Assembly (NCBI GenBank): GCA_024229115.1 | Contig: JAAEST010000097.1 | Coordinates: forward strand, 62,001 to 126,000 | Direction of reading: 5' to 3' | DNA from: Oligoflexia bacterium | GTDB taxonomy: Bacteria > Bdellovibrionota > Bacteriovoracia > Bacteriovoracales > Bacteriovoracaceae | DNA: 64,000 nt | Part shown: piece after piece, positions 34,117 through 43,221 of the stretch | How the letters are laid out: each line of letters opens with the position of its first letter | Position numbering within the stretch: position 1 is the stretch's first letter | Made by a program: the position numbers and the translations under genes | The notes under the pieces: model-generated | The model's input: the letters and a program-made list of their open reading frames with translations, nothing else | Databases searched by the model: none | Told to the model about the DNA's origin: nothing

Positions 34117-35604
34117 ATGGGATTTATTTTAGCCATAGATCAAGGAACTACAGGAACAACTGCTGCCCTTATAAATGATGAATCACTAGAATTTGTCTCG
34201 AAGGTTAATCATGAATTTCCACAAATTTACCCAGAACCCGGACTTGTAGAACACAACCTCAATGATATTTGGTCGACTGTTGAAAAAACAATTCCTGAAG
34301 TTCTCAAAAAAGCCAACGTTTCGCCAGAAGATATTTCTTCAATTGGTATTACCAATCAACGTGAAACAACTTGTGCATTTGCTAAAAATGGCACCCCGCT
34401 AGCGAACGCTATAGTATGGCAGGACAAGAGAACTCACGAGTTTTGTCTTAAAAACAAAGATAAAGAAGATATGTTCAAAAATAAAACAGGCCTTCCTCTC
34501 GATCCATATTTTAGTGGTACAAAAATTCATTGGTTATTAAATAACAACGACAATGTAAAAGAGGCACTTTCAAAAGATAATCTTCTCTTTGGAACGATAG
34601 ATACTTTTCTACTTTATAAATTAAGTGGCAATTCTTCCCATGCCACTGAACCCTCTAATGCGAGTCGAACTTTATTAATGGAGCTAAACTCTACAGACTG
34701 GGATTCAGAACTATTAAGTTTTTTTAATATTGATAAAAAATGTCTTCCAGAAATTAAAGATAGTTTCTGTGAATTCGGCAAAACAAGTGGTTTAAGTTTT
34801 CTACCTGATGGTATTCCAATCACTGGTATTTTAGGTGATCAACAGTCTGCACTATTTGGTCAAGCTGGCCATCACAAAGGCTCTATAAAATGTACCTATG
34901 GAACTGGAAGTTTCATGCTTTTAAATATTGGAGATGAAGTACAGTATTCAAAAAATGGTCTACTTACTACTGTTGGTTATCGTCACAATGGAAAAGCTTC
35001 CTATGCACTTGAAGGATCTTGTTTTATTGCTGGTGCGGCTGTTCAGTGGTTACGAGATAATCTACAGTTTTTTGCAGATAGTTCTGAAATTGAGGCTCAG
35101 GCAAGTTCGATTAAATCCTTAGATAATGCTAAAAATATACTTTTCCTACCTTTCTTTTCTGGTCTTGGAAGTCCTTATTGGAAACCAGAAGGAAAAGCTG
35201 CAATTCTTGGTCTTTCAAGAGATTCTGGTAAAGCCGAGATTTCTCATGCTTGCCTTGAAGGAATATCACTTTCAATTAATGATCTCTTAATTGCAATGAA
35301 AAATGATTCTGGAGAAAATATTCCTGAAATGAGAGTTGACGGTGGGGCTGTTGTAAATAATCTCCTCATGAATCTACAAGCTACTTTCTCTAAAACTAAA
35401 ATTATTAGACCACTAGTTATTGAAACAACTGCTTATGGTGCAGCACTAGCTGCAGCTATTGGACAAGGGATATTAAACTTTGATCAAATTGATTCTCTTT
35501 GGAAGGAAGAAGCTACATTTGAATCAAAAGCAGATTTGGAAACTTATTGTGAAAGTAAATCTAACCTATGGAATGATTATATTAATAGGCTCTATCTAAA
35601 ATAG
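34117..35604 (+). CDS. glpK: Glycerol kinase
   Basis: It phosphorylates glycerol to glycerol-3-phosphate with ATP. 495 residues, the family norm. The FGGY-kinase phosphate-1 motif AIDQGTTGTTA is at residues 6-16, GITNQRETT near residue 76, the catalytic-Asp segment GILGDQQSALFGQ, and RVDGGAVVNNLLMN in the C-terminal domain. AGGAG precedes ATG 34117. Neither glpF nor glpD is present. The last 23 bp overlap the convergent radA. In predators it could use glycerol from prey phospholipids, a use that also fits the nearby patatin. Confidence 0.95.
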   Translation: MGFILAIDQGTTGTTAALINDESLEFVSKVNHEFPQIYPEPGLVEHNLNDIWSTVEKTIPEVLKKANVSPEDISSIGITNQRETTCAFAKNGTPLANAIVWQDKRTHEFCLKNKDKEDMFKNKTGLPLDPYFSGTKIHWLLNNNDNVKEALSKDNLLFGTIDTFLLYKLSGNSSHATEPSNASRTLLMELNSTDWDSELLSFFNIDKKCLPEIKDSFCEFGKTSGLSFLPDGIPITGILGDQQSALFGQAGHHKGSIKCTYGTGSFMLLNIGDEVQYSKNGLLTTVGYRHNGKASYALEGSCFIAGAAVQWLRDNLQFFADSSEIEAQASSIKSLDNAKNILFLPFFSGLGSPYWKPEGKAAILGLSRDSGKAEISHACLEGISLSINDLLIAMKNDSGENIPEMRVDGGAVVNNLLMNLQATFSKTKIIRPLVIETTAYGAALAAAIGQGILNFDQIDSLWKEEATFESKADLETYCESKSNLWNDYINRLYLK

Positions 35605-36916
35605 ATCTTATCTTCTCTATATTTGATATTTCATTAATTTGAATTTTAGAAGATGAATGAACCACATTTTTCGCTGTGATTATTTTTCTTATACCAAGCT
35701 TCTCGAGTTGCCTTAAGTGTGATTCCTCTAGCTCTGGAGCAATTAATTCTCCACTTAACTTTATCTCTCCCCAAAGAATAGTTTCATTATTAATTTGTTT
35801 CTTGTATTTAGAACTTAGGATGCTTGCTACAATACAAAGATCTGAACATCTTTCTTCTTTACTTATCTTCGTATCACTCGAAATATAGACGTCTTCATAA
35901 TTTATGGTGTTATCAACATACTTATTCACAATCGCTAATAACATATTCAATCTGTTGATATCTATATTTTGAACATTCCTCCTGGCCATATTCATTGATG
36001 AATCATGAACCAATGCCTCAATTTCGCCAATATTACAACGAACCCCTTCTTTAATAAGAAAGTTTGTTGTGCCAAAACTCCCTATCCTTTTAGAATGCAA
36101 ATTTATTGGATTTACAACTTCGATGATTCCATCTTTCTTCAAATTAAAATATCCAACTTCAGTTGTATCACCATATCTATTTTTAAGAGATTTAAGCTTT
36201 CTTAAATTAGCCTTACTAGTTTTTTCTAAATATAATGATGTATCTACCATATGCTCTAAATGCTTTGGGCCTGCAATAGAGCCATCTTTTGTAATATGAC
36301 CAATCAAAATACATGAAATATCTTGTGGCTTTAGTCTATCAATAAGTTCACTTGCGATTTCTTTTATTAAGCTAACACTTCCCGCGTTGTAATTACTATT
36401 TTCTAATTGCATCGTCTGTACACTATCAATAATAACTAAGCCGGGATTAATCTGATCAATGAGTGTAAGTGATTCAGATAAGTTTTTATTAGTACAAATA
36501 AAGATTTTCTCATTGATGACACCTATTCTCTTTGCTCTTTTAGCGATCTGAGACTCTGTTTCTTCACCACTAATGTAGAGAACATTCTTTTTATGTTTGC
36601 TACTATATTTATCTATTACTTCTAAGAGAAGAGTTGACTTACCCACTCCAGGATCACCTCCTAATAAAGTAATCGATCCTTTAGTAAATCCACCACCTAG
36701 AACTCTATCGAATTCATCAATAGAAGATGATTCTACTAGCTCATCTGTGATTTCAATCTCTGATATATTTTTTAATTTAATTTTTGATTTTTTTGAGTTT
36801 GATAAGAAGCTCAACTTCTCCTCAATAGTATTCCATTGTGCACACTTACTACACTTCCCCTCCCATTTCGAATATTCGAATTGGCAGTTGATACAAATAA
36901 ATTTCTTCTTTGACAC
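35582..36916 (-). CDS. radA: DNA repair protein RadA
   Basis: This DnaB-like/RecA-like ATPase drives branch migration in recombination. 444 residues. The N-terminal C4 zinc finger (CINCQFEYSKWEGKCSKC, residues 8-25), Walker A GGDPGVGKSTLL (about 79-90), the RadA-specific KNRYG motif, and the Lon-like C-terminal domain (GEIKLSGEL region) are all visible. The start shares one base with the ligA stop. Two DNA repair genes are thus coupled. Convergent overlap with glpK is 23 bp. Confidence 0.95.
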   Translation of the reverse strand: MSKKKFICINCQFEYSKWEGKCSKCAQWNTIEEKLSFLSNSKKSKIKLKNISEIEITDELVESSSIDEFDRVLGGGFTKGSITLLGGDPGVGKSTLLLEVIDKYSSKHKKNVLYISGEETESQIAKRAKRIGVINEKIFICTNKNLSESLTLIDQINPGLVIIDSVQTMQLENSNYNAGSVSLIKEIASELIDRLKPQDISCILIGHITKDGSIAGPKHLEHMVDTSLYLEKTSKANLRKLKSLKNRYGDTTEVGYFNLKKDGIIEVVNPINLHSKRIGSFGTTNFLIKEGVRCNIGEIEALVHDSSMNMARRNVQNIDINRLNMLLAIVNKYVDNTINYEDVYISSDTKISKEERCSDLCIVASILSSKYKKQINNETILWGEIKLSGELIAPELEESHLRQLEKLGIRKIITAKNVVHSSSKIQINEISNIEKIRSILDRAY

Positions 36917-38802
36917 TAAAAATCCCCGATCATTCCTTTTAATTTATCTTCATTCAGAATTGGGATTTCAAGCTTTTCGGCTTTCTTAAATTTAGATGAG
37001 CTACTCTCGGTATCATTTGTTACTAGATAATCAGTATTCTTAGTCACTGAACTGACCATAATTGCACCTGCATCTCTTAAGATTGTTTCCATTTCTGATC
37101 TCTTCATTGAGAGAGATCCCGTTATACAAATCTTTTTTCCTGTAAGTACAGTTTGTGCTGTCTGTTTTTTCTCAAATGAAAAACCACTTTTAAGAAGTTC
37201 TTTAATTAACTCATGTTTCGACCGTAGACTATTGAGAAACTCTTCTGCACTTTTTTCTGCAAAGCCTTCAATATCAACAAGCTGATATAAGTCTAGTTTT
37301 AAAATTTTATCAATATTATCATATCCAGCTTGGACAACTTTTTCACACTTGTTATATGCTCCACCAGAAATACCTAGTGCACTCAAGAAAGTAATCAGAT
37401 CAACTTGCTTTGATTTTTCTATTCCTTCAACAAACTTTGTCGCTAATTTTTCTTTTACTTTATCTAATTCTAAAAATTGTTCTTTCTTCACTTTATAGAG
37501 ATCTGATATATTGGAAATTAGCTTTGAATTTAGCATTTCATCTATTCTTTTTGATGAAATATCATCTATACCAATTTTTGCGACAAAATTTAAAATCTCT
37601 TCCTTAACTTGTGCGGGACATGAGGTATTACGACACTTTAAGCGGATATCATCAATATATATTTTTTGATCACATGAAGGACATTTATCAGGAAACTCCT
37701 GCACAGCCTCTGATGATTTCACGACTGAGATAAATTTCGGAATAACTTCTCCAGAGCGAACAATCTCTATCACATCACCTTTTTTAAGCTCATATTGTTT
37801 AACAAGGCCATAATTATGAAGAGTTACTCTAGAAATCTTTGCACCGCTAAGTTCGACTGGCTCAACGATTCCAACTGGAGTTAATGTTCCATTTCGTGAA
37901 ACATTCCAGAGTATATCGTTTAATGTTGTTTCCTTTGATTCACCTTGAAACTTAAAAGCCATTTTATAGCGAGGATGGTGAGCAGTATTCCCTAATTCTT
38001 CATGAAGTGATAGATCGTTATAACTAAAGACAATACCATCAATTTGATATTCGCCTTCTGACATAAATAACTTTGTGTCTTCAAGTCTTTTTTCAATATC
38101 TTTTTTATCTTTATGGAGATAGAGATAAGGTATTTCAAACCCCTGCTTAGCTATTGAGGAATTCTTCTCCATCTCTGTTTTATATGTTGCTTGATCAGAA
38201 ATGAGGTCAAACGCTTTAAATGACAAATATCTACATAAGTCTAAATCAGTTTTTCTTCCTATAAGTCCGGCTACAATATTTCTTTGGGAAGTTGGCTTTT
38301 CAAGACCTCTAGAGATCATTTCATCACTAAGATGAAAAAAGTCTTCCTCTGTACAATAGATTTCACCACGAACTTCAACTTTTCCGTTTAGCGAGATAGT
38401 GCTTGGAATTGAGTCGATCCAAATCACTTTATTGGTGATATTTTCACCAAAAGATCCATCACCTCTTGTTTTCGAAAGGGCCAATTTTCCATTTTCATAA
38501 ATAAGAGAACAGCTAATTCCGTCAATTTTATATGTACTAACAATTTCATAGCTATCTTTCCAAGAGATTAGCTCTTCTAGCTTATAGGTTTTATTCAATG
38601 AAAGCATTTTTGTATCATGCTTAACTTTATTATTACCTGTAACCCCTGCACCAATTATTTCTAAAACAGGATTTTGAGGGTCTAGATCTTTTAATTCATC
38701 TTCAAGTTGATCATACTGAGCATCACTGATCTCAGGTTTACCTTGATAGTATAAAGATTTATGTCGCTTGATTTCTTTTTCAAGAACTTTAACTCTATCC
38801 AT
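36916..38802 (-). CDS. ligA: NAD-dependent DNA ligase
   Basis: It seals nicks using NAD. 628 residues, somewhat shorter than E. coli LigA (671). The N-terminal Ia domain (YYQGKPEISDAQYDQLEDEL) binds NAD; the adenylation motif TYKIDG supplies the catalytic Lys; SKTRGDGSFGENIT follows. The four-cysteine zinc finger (CPSC then CRNTSC), helix-hairpin-helix repeats and a C-terminal BRCT domain (about residues 555-628) complete the architecture. It lies 18 bp downstream of a FlgT-like barrel gene and one base overlapping radA. Confidence 0.96.
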   Translation of the reverse strand: MDRVKVLEKEIKRHKSLYYQGKPEISDAQYDQLEDELKDLDPQNPVLEIIGAGVTGNNKVKHDTKMLSLNKTYKLEELISWKDSYEIVSTYKIDGISCSLIYENGKLALSKTRGDGSFGENITNKVIWIDSIPSTISLNGKVEVRGEIYCTEEDFFHLSDEMISRGLEKPTSQRNIVAGLIGRKTDLDLCRYLSFKAFDLISDQATYKTEMEKNSSIAKQGFEIPYLYLHKDKKDIEKRLEDTKLFMSEGEYQIDGIVFSYNDLSLHEELGNTAHHPRYKMAFKFQGESKETTLNDILWNVSRNGTLTPVGIVEPVELSGAKISRVTLHNYGLVKQYELKKGDVIEIVRSGEVIPKFISVVKSSEAVQEFPDKCPSCDQKIYIDDIRLKCRNTSCPAQVKEEILNFVAKIGIDDISSKRIDEMLNSKLISNISDLYKVKKEQFLELDKVKEKLATKFVEGIEKSKQVDLITFLSALGISGGAYNKCEKVVQAGYDNIDKILKLDLYQLVDIEGFAEKSAEEFLNSLRSKHELIKELLKSGFSFEKKQTAQTVLTGKKICITGSLSMKRSEMETILRDAGAIMVSSVTKNTDYLVTNDTESSSSKFKKAEKLEIPILNEDKLKGMIGDF

Positions 38803-38820
38803 TATTCCCCCAAATAATTT

Positions 38821-40281
38821 TTAGAATGTGAATGTAGCACCAACTCTTAATGTTGTCTGCTTAGACTTATAAGATCTTACTGGCCCGATAAATTTAGCTG
38901 TAGAGTTATCAAAATTAAGTGCACCGTCTATAGTCATATTTGGGCTATAAAGATAATTTCCACCAATTTCAATTTCATAACTGCTTGCAGAATCTTCTGA
39001 TCCATAGATTTGAGTTTCTTCTGCATATCCAGGATTAAACATAAATGAAAAGTCTAAATAAGCTCTTACTAAATTCTGAATTGGGATACTACCCTTTGCA
39101 CCTAATAGTAATCCTTTTAAGCTCGTTTCTGTGAAACCATCTGTTGTATTTGTATCAAGGCCATTTGTCTTCTTTGCATAACCTAAATACCCGTCAACTT
39201 GAGGTCCATAGAAAAATCCAAGAGGTAAATACTTATAACCAGCTTTTATTTTGAACTCAGTTGCTGATATTGAATAAGAAGAGTTTGTGATTGTCCCTTC
39301 TTTCTTTTTATAAGAACCAACACCTCTTCCTAACTCTAATTCAGCCCAATAATTTCTTGTTATCCAGATATGTCCTCTTAAGTCTAGGTTGAAAACAGTT
39401 CCACCAATTTTCTTTGTCGTAGTTTGTGTTGTCGTTGTGCTTCCACTTCCAACTCCAAACAAAAACCCTATTGTTCCAATCTTTCCAAATTTAAATTTTT
39501 CACCTTCGTCGTAATCAACCTTTTTTATAACTTCACTCTTTTCAGAATCTGATATTAAAACCCAATCATTATTCGAAAGCTTCTTCTTTGTATCATATTG
39601 AAGCATCTTTCCTTGACCCTGAGTTTTATTACTAAAGATAATTCGACCAGATCCAATTTTTTCAGTTTCCCAATCTACAATTTCTTTAAGAAGTGGGTGT
39701 TTTCTTTTTCTTGTTGGTCTTAAAATCACAACTTCTGAATTTGGAAAGATTCCCCCATCTGTTCCCATATCTACTGTAAATTGATTACCTAAAACACCTA
39801 TAATTCTTGCATCATAAGGAATAGATTTTTCATATTGTGTTAACCAGTTCTTTATTGTCTGGGCAATAACTGTGTAGTCATCAGTTGTTAGTCTTGTTTT
39901 TTCTTTAAACAGAAGATCTGCACCATTGGCACCAATGACTTTCATTTCGACATCAACGCCTTTAACTTGATTTTCAATTTTTATTTTTATTAAAGAACCT
40001 GTTCTTGTCTTATCTGCAACGACTTTTAAAACTCTTTCATTTTCTAAAACAGAATCTAAATTTTTCTTATAATTTGTGAAAATATTTAGAATCTCACTAT
40101 TTGATTTGTAGTAGCACCATTCGCTGGATTTTAAATATCTTTCAACTTCTTCAAAAACCTTAAAACTAATGGCACCACCAACACTATCTCTAGCAGGTAG
40201 TAGCATACAGCTTCTTAAACTAGCTTGAGAAAATGTATTTGCACTTAATATAAATAAGATTAGCAGGGTTATTCTTTTCAT
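38821..40281 (-). CDS. Exported protein: FlgT-like N-terminal half with outer-membrane barrel-like C-terminal half
   Basis: 486 residues with a signal peptide (KRITLLILFILSANTFSQA). Residues about 155-250 (GVLGNQFTVDMGTDGGIFPNSEVVILRP, HPLLKEIVDWETEKIGSGRIIF) recall the repeat module in the C-terminal part of FlgT-like flagellar assembly proteins; the earlier part also fits an anchor-type domain. From about residue 270 onward the sequence alternates like a beta barrel and ends in VGATFTF. The match to FlgT is by eye. It follows a small HTH protein by 8 bp and precedes ligA by 18 bp, so these form one transcript. Confidence 0.65.
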   Translation of the reverse strand: MKRITLLILFILSANTFSQASLRSCMLLPARDSVGGAISFKVFEEVERYLKSSEWCYYKSNSEILNIFTNYKKNLDSVLENERVLKVVADKTRTGSLIKIKIENQVKGVDVEMKVIGANGADLLFKEKTRLTTDDYTVIAQTIKNWLTQYEKSIPYDARIIGVLGNQFTVDMGTDGGIFPNSEVVILRPTRKRKHPLLKEIVDWETEKIGSGRIIFSNKTQGQGKMLQYDTKKKLSNNDWVLISDSEKSEVIKKVDYDEGEKFKFGKIGTIGFLFGVGSGSTTTTQTTTKKIGGTVFNLDLRGHIWITRNYWAELELGRGVGSYKKKEGTITNSSYSISATEFKIKAGYKYLPLGFFYGPQVDGYLGYAKKTNGLDTNTTDGFTETSLKGLLLGAKGSIPIQNLVRAYLDFSFMFNPGYAEETQIYGSEDSASSYEIEIGGNYLYSPNMTIDGALNFDNSTAKFIGPVRSYKSKQTTLRVGATFTF

Positions 40282-40289
40282 TGTTTTAC

Positions 40290-40610
40290 CTATAGCTGAG
40301 TTGGGATCTCTGGCGGTGTATTTCTTTTTTCGTAAATAGAAACAAGCATTCTTAGATCTTCATTCTCTTCAGTAAGTAATCTAATCTTTTCCTCTAAGTT
40401 CTTGATTTCGAGTTTTAAGGCCAAGTGTTCTTTTTCATTTTTCAATTCTTTAGCTCTTAAATTTAGGTCTGAAACAAATATTTCATATTTACCTTCACGC
40501 TTTCTATTTTTGATTTGACCGGCTTTTATATATCGTCTGATAGTTGAGATTGAAATCTTTCGATAAGCTGCATACTCAAGGATACTCATCCATGTACCTT
40601 CTTCAGTCAT
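40290..40610 (-). CDS. Small MerR/excisionase-like DNA-binding protein with coiled coil
   Basis: 106 residues. Residues 8-45 form a winged-helix excisionase/MerR-type HTH (ILEYAAYRKISISTIRRYIKAG, then a wing KREGKYEIFVSD). Residues 52-95 are a heptad-rich coiled coil (LKLEIKNLEEKIRLLTEENEDL) that should dimerise it, and the tail is Pro-rich. AGGAGG lies seven bases upstream of ATG 40610. It is the first gene of the operon with the FlgT-like barrel protein, ligA and radA, so it might regulate that operon. There are no mobile-element genes next to it. Confidence 0.75.
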   Translation of the reverse strand: MTEEGTWMSILEYAAYRKISISTIRRYIKAGQIKNRKREGKYEIFVSDLNLRAKELKNEKEHLALKLEIKNLEEKIRLLTEENEDLRMLVSIYEKRNTPPEIPTQL

Positions 40611-40693
40611 CTAACCTCCTATTCTTCCATGATAGTTAAAAAAAAGTTGAATACTCATAGCTTTAAACTACTGTTTCTCTTATAATTTTACTT

Positions 40694-41869
40694 ATGCAAA
40701 GAGTAGAACTCAATAACTTTAAAAATAAAAAAGTTGCACTTGTAATGTCGGGCGGCGTCGTAAAAGCAGCGGCCTGGCACCTTGGTGTTGCTCTCGCACT
40801 TGAAGAGCTTGGTTTTACTCTAAAAAATAACTCATCAGAAAAGTCAGACTTTGAAATCGGAACATATGTTGGTTCTTCAGCAGGTAGTCTTGTTTCTTTA
40901 TACTTCGCTGCCGGTCTAAGACCAATGGATATAATTGAAGCACACCTTGGAGCAGAAGGTTCTCGTATACGGGCCATTAATTATAAAGATATGCTCTCGC
41001 TTAAAAAGCCTATGAAGAATCCTGTACGAGGTGGATTCTACGATCCTTTCGATGAGTTTCCCGCAATTATTAAGGGATTTCTAGGGCCTTTTCTAAGATT
41101 TAACGGATTGTTTTCAACTACCGGACTTCATCGCTACATTAGAGATGAAATTTTAGTTTCTGATGACTTTAATGACTATCTTGCTGATCTTTTTGTTGTT
41201 GCAACTCAATTAGATCACTCTCGGAAGTGTATTTTCAGTAAGTATAAATACCCAAGTCCACATCATGACAGTACTGCTAGTTATTATACAGATATACCTG
41301 TAGCTGATTCAGTTGCTGCGAGTATGTCTGTTCCTCCATTTTATAGTCCATATCCAATTAAGAACCCTGTAACTGATCAGGTAGATTACTATATAGATGG
41401 GGAAATTAGAGAAACTCTATCTACTCACGTAGCAGTTGATAATGGTTGTGAATTTATTATCTCAAGTTGGACCCATACTCCTTATCATTATCATGACGAA
41501 ATTGGCTCTCTTGTAAACTACGGTTTACCAGCTATTTCTACTCAAGCCATATACCTCATGATTCAAAAGAAGATTGTAGAAAGTCGTGCAAGAAAGGCAA
41601 AAGCCGTCGATATTATTAATACCGTTAATGACTATATGGTTGCTAATAAGTTTAGTAATGAGCATAGAAAAAAACTTACGAGTATCTTAGAAAGAAAGTT
41701 GAATCATAATCCTAATATTCATTTCATTGACATTTATCCTAAGCATGAAAATTATCGATTATTTTTTCAAAATAGCTTCAGTTTAAACCCTGATAAAATG
41801 AGTCGTCTTGTAACTCTTGGCTACAAAAGAACCATGGAAGTATTTAGAAATCACGAATGGGAATCCTAA
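40694..41869 (+). CDS. Patatin-like phospholipase
   Basis: 391 residues. The patatin catalytic dyad is present: nucleophile S62 in GSSAG (residues 60-64) and D235 in YYIDGE. The oxyanion region reads SGGVVKAAAWHLG (19-31), a variant of the usual GGG-x-[RK]-G. There is no signal peptide, so it acts in the cytosol or is exported by a route that needs none; related patatins act as lipases or as secreted phospholipase toxins. The 3' end overlaps the next gene by 13 bp, which couples it to a peptidoglycan-cleaving enzyme. Confidence 0.88.
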   Translation: MQRVELNNFKNKKVALVMSGGVVKAAAWHLGVALALEELGFTLKNNSSEKSDFEIGTYVGSSAGSLVSLYFAAGLRPMDIIEAHLGAEGSRIRAINYKDMLSLKKPMKNPVRGGFYDPFDEFPAIIKGFLGPFLRFNGLFSTTGLHRYIRDEILVSDDFNDYLADLFVVATQLDHSRKCIFSKYKYPSPHHDSTASYYTDIPVADSVAASMSVPPFYSPYPIKNPVTDQVDYYIDGEIRETLSTHVAVDNGCEFIISSWTHTPYHYHDEIGSLVNYGLPAISTQAIYLMIQKKIVESRARKAKAVDIINTVNDYMVANKFSNEHRKKLTSILERKLNHNPNIHFIDIYPKHENYRLFFQNSFSLNPDKMSRLVTLGYKRTMEVFRNHEWES

Positions 41870-43221
41870 AGAAAACACTTCTTATATTCTTATTCTGTAT
41901 CTCTAGTTATGCTAATAATTATCGCTCTAATATTGGAAAAATATTAGATCCTATTAAATCTCCTAAGAATGCTAAAATTGATTTTGTTAATCACCGACAG
42001 CTGTTTTCTGAATACGAATCTGATCCAAAAAATAAGATTTCTGCTGACTTCAATGTACCTGCTGGTTTAAAGGATAATGTTGAATTTTGGTTTAGTATCT
42101 ATACTCAATATACAAGTGACAACAGTGTTTTTCATGATAAGAGAGACTTGAGTATCATTTATGAGGTTTTAGACTTTTCAAATCTTCGCAAGGCAGTTCT
42201 TAACAAGTATACAAAATTTAGTCTTCAAAACAAGATGGCACTAGATCATGTAAAGAGCTATAGAAAGGCTTTCAGTAATTTGGCGGTTGATAAAAGAACT
42301 GGCTCAAAGATTGAAAAACAAATTCTTAAGGCCCTAAAAGATGCAAAGAAAACTATCCCTAAGAATAAAAATAAACGTAAGAAGTTTTTTAGAAAGCTTA
42401 GTGACAACTTAAGAGCTCAAACTGGTCAAAAAGATAATGTTCAAAATGGGTTAAGTAATTTCGCTACATTTGAAAAAACTTTCTTTGAAATTATTGATTA
42501 CTTTGAAATGCCAAGAGAGTTATTTGCAATCACATTCTTAGAGTCTTCATTTAATTTACACGCTAAAAGTAAGGTTGGAGCAACTGGACCATGGCAATTT
42601 ATGAGACGTGTAGGTCGTTATTTTATGAGAGTTGATAAATATGCTGATCAAAGAAAGAATCCTTATATTAGTACTGTAGCTGCTCTTCATTTACTTGCCC
42701 AAAATAAGAAAATATTAAAACGTTGGGATCTAGCTGTAAGTGCCTACAATAATGGTACTGGTTTAATACTTAAGGCCGTACGTAAAATGCGTAAGAGAAA
42801 GAATGTAAAAAATTGGCCTTCTATTTCAGAAGTTATTGATTCATATGAAAATCCTAATTTTGGTTTCGCTAGTAAGAACTTCTACGCTAGCTTCCTTGCC
42901 CTAGTTCACGCTCTTGCATATAAGACTGATTTCTATCAAATTCCTAAAGCTCAAGATACAATTATTAAGGCCTATGTAACTAAATGTACTCTTAATATTC
43001 GAAATATTTTGAATATTCTTGGCAAAAACCAAAAGGATATTCGTGTCCTTAATAGTCATTTTAATAAGAGATATAAGAATGCAGCTAAGGGTTCAATCAT
43101 TGTCTCTAGAACGGAACTTACAGATAAGAGATATAGAAAACTCGCTTTAAAAGATTTAAGAAGAAGGTATCCAAAGAACTGGAAGAAAAGAGTTAGAAAT
43201 CAAAGTTGTTCTACTAAATAA
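41857..43221 (+). CDS. MltD-like lytic transglycosylase
   Basis: 454 residues with a hydrophobic signal (KKTLLIFLFCISSYA). The transglycosylase domain lies at about residues 218-330: FAITFLESSFN with likely catalytic E229, GATGPWQFM, and AVSAYNNGTG, the MltD/family 23 pattern. The C-terminus is very basic and has no recognisable LysM repeat, unlike E. coli MltD. The start lies inside the patatin gene and has no ribosome binding site of its own. Overlap with the convergent exported-protein gene is 22 bp. A joined attack on phospholipid and cell wall is an attractive but unproven reading. Confidence 0.85.
   Translation: MGILKKTLLIFLFCISSYANNYRSNIGKILDPIKSPKNAKIDFVNHRQLFSEYESDPKNKISADFNVPAGLKDNVEFWFSIYTQYTSDNSVFHDKRDLSIIYEVLDFSNLRKAVLNKYTKFSLQNKMALDHVKSYRKAFSNLAVDKRTGSKIEKQILKALKDAKKTIPKNKNKRKKFFRKLSDNLRAQTGQKDNVQNGLSNFATFEKTFFEIIDYFEMPRELFAITFLESSFNLHAKSKVGATGPWQFMRRVGRYFMRVDKYADQRKNPYISTVAALHLLAQNKKILKRWDLAVSAYNNGTGLILKAVRKMRKRKNVKNWPSISEVIDSYENPNFGFASKNFYASFLALVHALAYKTDFYQIPKAQDTIIKAYVTKCTLNIRNILNILGKNQKDIRVLNSHFNKRYKNAAKGSIIVSRTELTDKRYRKLALKDLRRRYPKNWKKRVRNQSCSTK

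Noticed and set aside
40290-40610. Excisionase-like protein as a sign of a prophage or integrative element
   Set aside because: No integrase, attachment repeat or phage gene is near, and it is the first gene of a conserved-looking chromosomal operon with ligA and radA.
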